From Argopecten irradians (lineage: Eukaryota; Mollusca; Bivalvia; Pectinida; Pectinidae), in the NCBI RefSeq assembly GCF_041381155.1, contig NC_091143.1, positions 27,963,331 to 28,027,330 of the forward strand: DNA of 64,000 nt, given 5' to 3'. Position numbers and translations under genes: made by a program. Position 1 is the stretch's first letter, and every line of letters begins with the position of its first letter. Of this stretch, positions 54,578 through 64,000 are shown piece after piece. The notes under the pieces were generated by a model that searched no databases, was not told the DNA's origin, and saw only the letters and a program-made list of their open reading frames with translations.

Positions 54578-56088
54578 AACACTTTGGTTCGGTGTCTAGA
54601 GTCTCGTGTCATATTAAAAGCGAAGGCCATTTAAGGTGTACTAGATTCCGATACTTAAGGACAGCGTACGGATAAGGTTTTAAAAGAAATCTGTCTGTAT
54701 GTCCAGAACTTGAACTCAAATACATCGATACCGTGCTATAATGTTTTACTATCACACGGTACATCCAATCTTGAAGCCGTCCAGACTAGAAAATGATAAC
54801 ATCCATAACTTAAAACCCCATGTTCTCCCGACACACCATCCGATATTAAGTTATCGCCATCTTTCAGACGTAAACTCAATTGCCAATCTTTGAAATGAAT
54901 TAGAGCTGTCCATCGGTAAAGTTATTTGTCTCTATAAACCAGATCAGTCCCGATCCGTGCCGTCATCACACGTGATTTACCCGACTTGTAACCGAATCTA
55001 TCGCTTGATATGGCGGCAACAATAAACGCACATTTTCCCGCCGTATTTGTACACCGAGGGAGTCCGAAAGGAAACATGTGGCGTTGTGAGATAGGCCCGC
55101 GTGTGGATGTTCGTAATGGACGCACGTAAGGTAGAACACTGGAGGGAGTCAGGCATGCTACTAGCTATAGAGAATGGTACAGTATATGTTGTCTGCCTCA
55201 AACAAACTGTGCTGGTTCACATTGCGATATATAACCAGTTTATATTGTAGACATGTGATCTTCATTGTAAAGAGATGAAATAAATCACATATATCATATC
55301 AGCACTATGCTATACTGTACTATGGTTAGTTCAGGTTTCTATCTAGTATGGTGAATATAGAAACTAAAGGTCGACGCATTCGTATTCTTAATTAACTTAA
55401 TTTGGAGAAAATAAAGATAATATATTTCAATCAGATTGATTAATTAAAATTTTCGATTTCTTCCTATTAATACGTAATAATGTACTTGAAGGATGTAGTG
55501 GTCAATTGAAAGTTAAAAGGTTGAATGTTTAACGATTATTGCAGTTGATTTATTGCGATACTCAATGGCTGTAATCTGTTTCTTTATGTAATTTAGGTTC
55601 CTTAATATATAACCTAAAGGCTTAGATTATTAAATGACGAATACGGTTTATTATCACATGACGTGTACAATGCTACAATATTTACCATCGGCTATGTCAT
55701 AATCACCTTACAATGCAATGTCTTCAACATGTTTCTTCCGTGAATCAACAAGTCAATATCTCTATTGCATATTGAATACAGTAATCAACTACGTACAGTG
55801 TATGCCTAAACGTGATTAGTTCAGTGATGAGCGTCCAGGTCAAAAAGCATGCATTATGATTTTCTGTTCAATGTACAGTATGTAATCACGTTTTATCTAA
55901 ACACAAATGGAGCAAGGCATAGCTGTTTGGTAGTATTATGTATGCAATCACACCATCTATATACATGTATATATATATCACTGTCTCGTAAATCGTGATA
56001 ATGAATTTAAAGATAAACTTGATCTTGATGCTCTAGAGATATTACACATAAACCAAACAGTTTTGTAAATGTAACAGGAGAGGAGAAA
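54578..56088. other. Stretch with a GC-richer patch at 54895-55165
   Basis: The patch contains ATGGCGGCAAC at 55010, an open frame of 38 codons and a GTAAGG donor at 55126, so it could be a first exon with promoter (see findings). The rest is AT-rich and plain. Confidence 0.3.
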
Positions 56089-56173
56089 TGTAGCGGCCAG
56101 ACCTGGATTCGAACCCGGGACCCTCCGAACACTAGCCGAGTGCTCTACTGACTGAGCTTCCTGGTCACCGATG
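56089..56173 (-). repeat. tRNA-like unit, copy 1
   Basis: The reverse complement reads GACCAGGAAGCTCAGTCAGT, then AGAGCACTCGGCTAGTGTTC, then GGGTTCGAATCCAGGTC. The B box is intact and the A box has one change. The anticodon stem does not pair well, so it is a tRNA-derived SINE head or tRNA relic rather than a working tRNA. Confidence 0.65.
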
Positions 56174-56383
56174 ATCGACCCAGTCCAATCCCGCTACACT
56201 CCTCCCTCCTTTCTCGAAGTCTTCGCCCTCGAAGACATACGAGATTGACCCAGTCCAATCCCGCTACACTCCTCCCTCCTTTCTCGAAGGTGAAGCCCTC
56301 GAAGACATACGAGATTGACCCAGTCCAATCCCGCTACACTCCTCCCTCCTTTCTCGAAGTCTTCGCCCTCGAAGACATACGAG
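56174..56383. repeat. 70-bp tandem repeat, three units
   Basis: Units start at 56174, 56244 and 56314, exactly 70 bp apart and almost identical (GACCCAGTCCAATCCCGCTA, TTTCTCGAAG, CCCTCGAAGACATACGAG). The middle unit differs in a six-base block (GTGAAG for TCTTCG). The near identity implies recent duplication. The open frames across it are by-products. Confidence 0.9.
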
Positions 56384-56435
56384 ACCCTTCCAAACACCAC
56401 CACCGTGGGTTATTTAGTTTGGCGCCAATTATGTA

Positions 56436-56540
56436 ACAGGAGAGAAGAAAATGTAGCGGCCAGACCGGGATTCGAACCCGGGACCCTCCGAACACTAGCC
56501 GAGTGCTCTACCGACTGAGCTACCTGGTCACCGATCATCT
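56436..56540 (-). repeat. tRNA-like unit, copy 2
   Basis: The reverse complement has a perfect A box (TAGCTCAGTCGG) and B box (GGTTCGAATCC), and a perfect T-arm stem (CCGGG/CCCGG). The anticodon stem is mismatched as in copy 1. Both copies are bounded by GTAACAGGAGAG...GTAGCGGCCAG on one side. Confidence 0.65.
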
Positions 56541-57231
56541 ACCCAGCCCAATCCCGCTACATAAATGAGATTATTTTGTCATAAATGTAATACCATAGCA
56601 TACAACAAAATACGTAAGTTCTTGTTATTAAAACAATATCTCTTATTTTCCACTTATCTAGGAATGATTTTCCCATCCAAATAGCTGCGATGTTTTATAT
56701 ATTTTATCACATGATCTGATCACTCCCCTAAAACACGATATTTTTCTTTTGTTTTTCCTATTCAGATCCACATTGAGCAGGGCATGACTGTACCATACAT
56801 TCAATGTTACTTATGGATAGAGAAAGTATAACTTAATCATTCCGATTTTCGAGATTTCAATGCAAACCTAATGAAGTTATAAGACAACCGTATGTCATGC
56901 TGTTGAGCCCTTCCTATCGAGCGCAAACATATGGCGGCCTTAGATAGGCTGGAGGAGTCATAATGATCGGCCATTGGGGAGTTAGAGGCATGTAATTAGG
57001 CATACGTATGTGGTCTGATTGAAACAAATAGGACTTGTAGTACCAGTTCACAAGGAATTATAGAAACAGTGTATATTGTAATCACGTGACATTACTGGTA
57101 ACTACACAGAAACCACACAACTTAACTCACCTCAACGGCACAATCGTGACATGTATTGCTGCCGAGAAATAAGTATCATATCAAATTAATTCTTAGTTAC
57201 AATTTATTTTGAAATGATGTTTTACAAGTAT
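56541..57231. other. Stretch without recognised features
   Basis: AT-rich, nothing supported. A possible 28-base - strand micro-exon at 57131-57158 was considered and set aside. Confidence 0.4.
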
Positions 57232-57520
57232 TTGTTGTTCGTTTTTTTATATTAATTTACGTCTTATTAACAGACAGGTTCACGTAAGGCGGCCTCCCGT
57301 GTATGTGGTGTCATGTGTGTGTGTCAAGTGCTAAGTGCGTGTTCTGGAAGACTGCGGTATACTCGTGTTGTGTCTTCGTCTTGTATAGTGGAATTCTTGC
57401 CTTTTTATAGTACTATATTACTGAAGCATGCCGCCGAAGCAAAAAAAAAAAACATCCGGTCACATTATACTGACAACGGGCAAATCAGTCGTCCCACACC
57501 ATTTATGCTGAGCGCTAACT
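57232..57520 (-). mobile_element. SINE copy (GGACGTTAA family), worn
   Basis: The reverse complement runs AGCGCTCAGCATAAATGG, GGGACGACTGATTTGCCCG, TTGTCAGTATAATGTGACCG, TTCGGCGGCATGC, GGGAGGCCGCC and GTTAATAAGACGTAAATTAA. The tail is lost. Confidence 0.7.
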
Positions 57521-58985
57521 ACATGTATATAATTATCAAATGGTATCGTTTTCAAGAAAGAAATACATAATAATGAATCAATACAGTTAAGCGCACGTTT
57601 TTATTAACCACCTGATATATAATTACCATGATGGTATATACTGTGAACCTATTTAATTTTGCGTACGAGTAAATTTCGTGTATTTCGCAGGCGATAAGAA
57701 ATCACGGGCACATATCGTCACGGTAATGTTTTAAGTACCGGTTAAGTAGAGACATGGAAGTGGAAATAGCGGAATTAAATCATAAATGTACGCTAATCCC
57801 GGAAGAAAAATAAAGAAGTAACTATTTATAGTTGTATATTTAATAAATAGAAATGACTAAATAAATCAATAAAGTTATATCTCTCTTTGAGTTTGACACG
57901 AATGTGAAAACCAACTCTTCTATTACCCCCGAGGTGTCGGTTGGTTATGCTTTGACAAATACCGTATCTCTTTGAAATGTTTTGTGGTTTTTACATGCTG
58001 TAAAGACTAGCTCGCGGGATGCTCTACCGCACTGCTTGGAACAGCGAGGGTTTATGGAAGTAAAGAAGCAACCCTAATGGAACAAATTAGTAAAACACTC
58101 GCTGGAGGAAGTTTGTATGCACCAAACGAAAAGTTCGCCACGACACGTGGTAGCACGGTGGACCAGCGAAGGATACAGATAGTGGTATCTAGCAATGCAA
58201 ATGAACAGACGATTTAATGATCTACAGAATACATATTATATTGAAGTAACATATGTTACAAAAGTACTTATTTCCATTATTGATAACGCGGGTAAAGTAA
58301 GTGATACCATGAAACATCGTTAACCTGGAAAACTTGGAATCACGTCAGATTAAGACTTAAGCGTTTGGGGCATTGTAAGGTCGCGCCAGATTGGAATATA
58401 TTGTAGCCACATTTACTTTAGTATTCATACATAGTTTTTTTTAATTGATAATATTTTCAGCCATACAGCAATGGTTGACGATACAACAATAGTTGGCATT
58501 ATAACAATACAATGGTGGAAGTAGTGGGCCACAGGTGGACAACCTAAACATGAAAAGAGACAAGTAATACTATAGACATTTATTATAGCCCAATGCAATC
58601 TTTAAGTATAGGTTACTTAATATTGTTCAATATTGAAATGTTATCACTTTGCCATGCAACCTACTTATTTTATAAGATTTTACCTGTATGTATGATCATT
58701 CTTACATTTGTCAACATAAACTTACCATCTAGAGTTCTAGAGTGCTAGAATTTGAAATGCATTGACTTGGTCGAAATTTCTCAGAATTTTGTAAGTATAC
58801 TATTATACAGTTAGTGATTTTTTTCATATATTCCAAGTTACTATGGGATATGAGGAAATGCTTTAAATACGGATTGTATAGAATTTACCATTTAGTAGTT
58901 CAATCTCGATAGTATATATCCAACAAAACTATATTTGTTTTCCTGGATTTTAAAAAAACTAGAAAAGCTTTTGTTGAAAACGATT
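57521..58985. other. Spacer with one dispersed CGCG-type repeat piece
   Basis: A piece of the dispersed repeat (TTTAATTTTGCGTACGAG, then TTTCGTGTATTTCGC) lies at 57645-57790. No gene was recognised. Confidence 0.35.
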
Positions 58986-58999
58986 GACTACTGACAAGT

Positions 59000-59701
59000 G
59001 ATTTCTGAAAGACTCATGGCGGCGTTATAATAAAGGGTTTGAGACCATACAATAAGACTGACGAACGGATAAACCAGTAAAACGGAGCACATTATTACAC
59101 GTGAGGACACTGGGCGCGAGCTAAGCACGCGCTGGCCGTGAATGAACGGAAAGTGACATACAGTCCAGTGATCTCTCCAGTCAAAGAACTCTAATAAGCG
59201 TCTATACCGTGACAAGACAAATCGTTAACTGCACGTGAACGAATATAAGCAAACACCCTGTTGCAGCTGAGTCGTCTTTCCCGCCGTAGCAAGGAGCTGG
59301 AGCTCTGATTAACGGTTACAGACAGCTTTAGAGAGACCGTTATTATCCAATCAGATTCGAGCGTTGCTGTGAAGCCAAAGGCGATGACAGTACTTGCGTT
59401 CCCGACTACAAGTACCTCTTCGTTCATTCCGGGACTTGGATTAACAAATATCCACTTATCGCACGGAATAAAAAAGGGAATTATTATTTGTGGAACTTCG
59501 AGAAGGAATTGAGTGCTTTAACGGAATGACTTAAAATGTTATTTAATTTTGCGGTTCTGAAAAGAGACCTGTCATAAAGCATTTGTTTGCGTGTTCACTA
59601 GATTTCATATTTTACTAGAAGAACCAACGATCCGAAGTGCAAGTATCTAATATTTCCACACCAGGACTATTCCGGAAGTCAAAGAACACGGCGACCATTT
59701 A
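59000..59701 (+). promoter_or_regulatory. Possible promoter and untranslated first exon
   Basis: The stretch is richer in CG dinucleotides than its neighbours (GGGCGCGAGC, CACGCGCTGG, TTCCCGCCG). It holds a CCAATCAG box at 59347 and, at 59701/59702, a consensus donor (TTTA/GTAAGT). No convincing coding frame leads to the donor, so if real this is a 5' UTR exon of a gene extending right. The strand is uncertain. Confidence 0.25.
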
Positions 59702-62700
59702 GTAAGTATAATTTTACATATTAACTAATATTCTGTTTAATATTTAAATCATTCCGGAATTTTCATACAGGTATCATTTCATTCGAAGATAATTTCAAAA
59801 GTTATTGAGGAGAAAACAAAGATGTAATATATTAAGCAACAATTACAACAGACATGAAACACAATTGATTTGGGTGACCAATACATGTACAATTCCAACT
59901 GACCAAAAGGACATATCGTCAGAACGGGGAATTAAGAAATGTTTTTATATGTAAAAATTGAAGGTAATTGAATAACAAATTTTACAAAAACTACGGCATG
60001 CTTACTTCAATTGTAAAGGAACAATTCGGTTATTTTGTTTTAATTACACATGTAGATATACTTCCTATTACCTACCCAGGTGCGATATGTTACGTGTTAT
60101 GCCGGTTGTACATAATGTCATTGGGTAAATTGAAGTCAATTTCAGTTTAAGAATTATTCATGTCAAATTTACCTGAAGATATTTTGCCTATGTATCATTT
60201 GACGCTATATGCGTTTGATTTCATATTTTCACTACGATGAAACTGCGTGGTATAAATTTGGTGATTACAGATACTGATAATAAAACAACTCTTGTAAGAA
60301 ATCGAATAAAAAAACGTCCCACGTGTTTTGAAGAGCCCAAGGATCTTGCTTGCGTTTGTTGATAGAGCCAGTCCCTATATTAATAGTTTTTAACAAAAGT
60401 ACGTGTTTAGATGCAATCATTCATCCGTAAAATTGAACAATAAATCATCTAGGAACACAGACTGATTTCAGTTCAATTTCCTTTGGTGGTATTTTCTTAC
60501 AGTCTCATTCCCATTATAAATAAAATGGACAAGACTTTCCTTTTTTTATTAAAATATGTATTTTGCGAACATACTCTGTCACTCTCACCGCACGCAAGGC
60601 ATCGTATTTATAATGCAATACGAAATGGTAGTGATGTAATTTATCAGGTATTATCGGTGTTGTCAGAGACGTGGTATCATTACCCAACGCATGGATTGCA
60701 CAAAACATAACAAAATTATCAAGCATCTGCCATAATTTGACTTAATATATCCGATGTTACACTCCTCTAGGACTTGAAAGGGATCATGTTTTGCTTATCG
60801 CAACCATCTATTTTTTTTTCCAAACGCTAAAAGAATTGGAATAGCATGTATATGTACGAAGGCATGCGAAGGATCTAAATGGCAGACTAATATCGGGCCT
60901 TCAACAGGCATTTGAAAACAGTCCAAAGAAAATTAAAACATTTCTTTCTTTCTTTTGATAATTTATACAACAGTTCCGAATGTCATGGTTGGATTTGATG
61001 TCTTAATAAGCATTGCAAATATCCTTTTATTCAATAAATCACTCCTTTTCCAGACCGATCTAGCTTAGTCAAGATGATAACGAGTGTGATGTATTGACTT
61101 TTGATCTTAGGTATAAGTTTGGTGTTTTAATCAAAAATAATTCCACTATCACAAGAAGACACAAAATTGGTACCGTAGAGTCCCGCCATATGCACGCAAT
61201 CAGCAAAAACAACAGCAGCATAGAAACGAATTAATTACCATATTTACGTTTGTCATTTTTAACTAAATTTAAATGTTTAAACATGTAGATAGTCCGTAAT
61301 AAGGCAGTTTATGCTTATGTATTGTGCTTTACATATTCTAAATTTGCGTTGACATTGATTCAATAACCATATTTTTTATAAATATCGTATAAGTACATAG
61401 TGATATGATATCGGATGCAAGCATTTTCGTTAGTGATGGAAGTACGTAACGCTTATTTAGGAGGGATTGCATATTACATCTCACAGTTCTCAGATCATCA
61501 AGGTCCGGTAAAAGACGACGAGTTTCAATTGAATCAAGCATTTAATCTCAGACCATGATAATGGCAGATTGCTTGGAGGGTAAGTATTGCAAAGGAAGGA
61601 TACATACATTTTTAAAAGAAATACCTTCCTTTACACGTCACCAAGATTGCATATTTTTACGTGCTCATTTACCATCATTCCTCCCTCATGGCCTAAACGA
61701 AGTAAAACATCCAATAAATATTTACAAACATTTTATTACGTAGCTTTTAACATGTATATAGCTTTTGAATTTTGGTAAGTTGGTTGCTGAAAAGCAGAAT
61801 TATCTAAGAGAAACCACTTACTGTTCCCTAACACATGGCAATTCTAAAATATGGTCATCGAATTATTAACTCAGTTGAGGATTGATATATGTAATGCAGA
61901 TATATCTTCTTCTGTTTTGTGTGTTTATGATTATGATGTATCGTGATGTTAGAAGAAAGCACTAGAAACAATACAGCCTACCCAATACAGCGATACTAAA
62001 ACAATTGTATAGCTAACACAACCGTGTAATTCGTATAACTAAATAACAATTAAAAGTGCTTGCTTATGTTCTCAGATATTAATAGAGGATTTTACATGAG
62101 TGACTATGTGATATGGAATTTATCAAACGAGTTCAGTAATTTGATATTCCAAGAGCCTTTAGGCGAGTGGCATTTCAGATTATTTAACGAGTTTGATAAA
62201 TTTGATGAAGACGACTGTAAGATGCTATTTATCACAAAACTTTTGATGATATAAATATAAGTAAAACTTTAGATTTCGTCTTTATATAAAACAGTAGAAA
62301 TCCGGCTCGGATGTGACGTTTTTGTCTACAGAGACAATCATGCGGCGTCATATATAGATTATGACGTCAAAATTACCTGTGACGTCAGAATGGTGTTCTT
62401 ACACATGTGTCTTACGATATTTATGACATGGTCGTATGACATGGCTGGACAGGCCAGTTATGTGATGAAATGAGTTATAGAATCATATATCGGTCCTGAG
62501 TAATGCCCATGTTATATGAAATTTCAGTATGCAAGTCGCTAAACTCTTTGGTAATAACTTCCATATCGCATAGCCTCTTTTGCTACACCCTTGTTATTAA
62601 TACCAAGTGCCACTTCTGTAAAAATGAATCTATTCAATATTCTTTCTATACGATATCAATAATATCTAAAGCTTTGTAGAGGAGGCATCTGCAATTAATT

Positions 62701-64000
62701 TGAATAGTTTTTTTCCATCTGATTACAACGTTTTAACTTGTATTGTCAGCTTTACAACCAGTAAGCAGATGATTTAGAACTGGATCTACTGCATTCATTT
62801 CAGAACATATATTATTTTAAACTATTTCATTTTACTTTGTTACAAGCATCATGATGTAAGTTGTGATATATTTGTATTCTGTTAGTGTATATGTGGCATT
62901 GTCATTCCACCAAGATTTGAATTTTCTTCAATATGTCATAGATAAAGCATGGGGCGTATTCATTTTCAAATCATCAGGTCCAAATCTGCTTGAATTTTGT
63001 TTTTAGAATTGTTTTACGATTATTTCAACTGACTTTAAATCTTAATTGCGGTTTTGTTTTTCCGTCGCTTCAATTTATACCTTTTTGCGTAGTGCGTATA
63101 AAATCAACCTTTATTGGTTTAATGATGAAGGTCTAGTCGCAAATATTCTAACGACATGGATCGTATCTTGCCGTTCTAAAGTTTGTTGTTACATTGGCGA
63201 CGTTATATTCAATTAATACACATTACTCGATTGTAATGTTCTTATCGTATTCGTAATTACAATCGTAATTAATGCAGACGACTGTTCAGCATTCATTTTC
63301 ATTACTTCAGTGACTTTAACTTTTAATATTTTAAATGTTGAAATGTTTTATTTCTATGTATGGATATTCTTGTGTTAATTGCCTTGCTTTGTGACACGTG
63401 TATGTATTTATAATTTAGTCATGTAGAATAGGATTTCCTATACTTTAAAGGTAAACCTATTACATTTTGTAGGTCAATACTTTATAATGCAGCTACATCT
63501 ACAGGTCGTCGATGAAGTATGAAACGTATACTCTTCTGGAAACCCTGGTTCTGATTCATGTTGAATCGCTTCTGATTCTGATAATTAATTATTATCTATA
63601 AAGTCGTATCATTGAGTCATTGATTCTAAATGCGTGAACAATCGGCGACACCTTGAGGTTTTGGTTTACTTCAACGTTATCATGATAGCAAATATATTAT
63701 GGAGCAAAAAACATATACAAATGAAAAAGAAGTAAATATTTTTGTAAATACCGTGACATTTATGTTACCACCGCGTTAAACTGAAATGCATAAGATTAAT
63801 ATATAAGTATATCTTTGATACAGGCATTTTCTTTGAATCGGACTGACACGGTCTAACCATCATATTATCGCGATCGGTAATGTCGTGCAAATATCACATT
63901 TAACTCGAGACTTCCAAATACACTTCGTACCGATATCACTGATGCTGGCACAAAGTAAAGTTTGTATTAATAGCACAGTGAAGTTTTCTTGTGCCTGCAG
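59702..64000. other. Right end of window, no supported gene
   Basis: AT-rich sequence on both strands, without SINE, LINE or MITE copies that I could match to others in the window. Two full CRE-type sites (TGACGTCA) lie at 62362-62369 and 62380-62387. Short open frames are consistent with chance. Confidence 0.35.

Noticed and set aside
56089-56540. Two functional tRNA genes (loop reads AGT)
   Set aside because: The anticodon stem does not pair in either copy and flanks are shared repeat; better seen as SINE heads or relics.
57131-57158. 28-base - strand micro-exon between a good acceptor and GTGAGT donor
   Set aside because: Too short to test, with no partner exons and no recognisable peptide.
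59191-59427. 78-codon - strand frame starting MNEEVLVVGNAST
   Set aside because: It overlaps a CpG-richer promoter-like stretch, ends without a donor and matches no receptor family.
1-64000. Retrovirus-like, LTR, Polinton or other capsid-bearing elements
   Set aside because: No long terminal direct repeats, protease/integrase blocks or capsid-like frames could be recognised anywhere in the window.

Overview
This is a repeat-rich, AT-rich stretch of animal nuclear DNA with spliced genes. The repeats look molluscan: tRNA-derived SINEs whose tails end GGACGTTAA...(CAAA)n, tandem-core elements bounded by AACAAGAGGCCCAAAGGGCC, and many short inverted-repeat elements. My best guess is a bivalve, perhaps a scallop; that is inference from repeat style, not from a marker gene.

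Two host protein genes can be supported. The first is a complete + strand gene for an adenosine deaminase-like protein (ADAL, N6-methyl-AMP deaminase type), eight coding exons between 1543 and 15333, predicted 346 residues, with all metal and catalytic residues in place. The second is the 5' part of a DEG/ENaC-type sodium channel gene on the - strand: coding exon 1 at 32682-32531 (HG gating motif) and exon 2 at 29389-29222 (first membrane helix and start of the ectodomain). The splice phases of these two exons fit, but I could not find the later exons. Weaker candidate exons lie at 43077-43330 (+), 52625-52532 (-), 55010-55125 (+) and near 59440-59701 (+).

Layout. 1-1535: region upstream of ADAL, with an inverted-repeat pair. 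1543-15333: ADAL, with introns loaded with MITEs, a 150-bp hairpin, two tandem-core elements and minisatellites. 15.3-21.1 kb: mostly non-coding, one tRNA-derived SINE. 21146-21218: intact tRNA-Arg(TCG). 21346-24748: a 3.4-kb nearly symmetric palindrome. 24.8-31.6 kb: a train of tandem-core elements surrounding DEG/ENaC exon 2. 34-39.4 kb: SINE cluster, a decayed DDE_Tnp_4 transposase, a hAT-type MITE and an unidentified GC-richer ORF. 40.5-43 kb: two more tandem-core elements. 44.3-47.7 kb: SINE copies and 5'-truncated LINEs; one LINE poly(A) runs directly into the 3' part of a tRNA-Arg copy. 47.8-64 kb: sparse, with scattered SINE and MITE copies, a tRNA-like pair around a 70-bp x3 tandem repeat, and no gene I can name.

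The most interesting structure is a modular repeat superfamily. Copies with quite different tandem cores share one head (AACAAGAGGCCCA...) and one tail (GGACGACGGACG, then a palindrome ending at CTAA). One of its cores carries, every 146 bp, a palindromic pair of YY1-like motifs. I saw no retrovirus-like, Polinton-like or other capsid-bearing element that I could support, and no CRISPR array.
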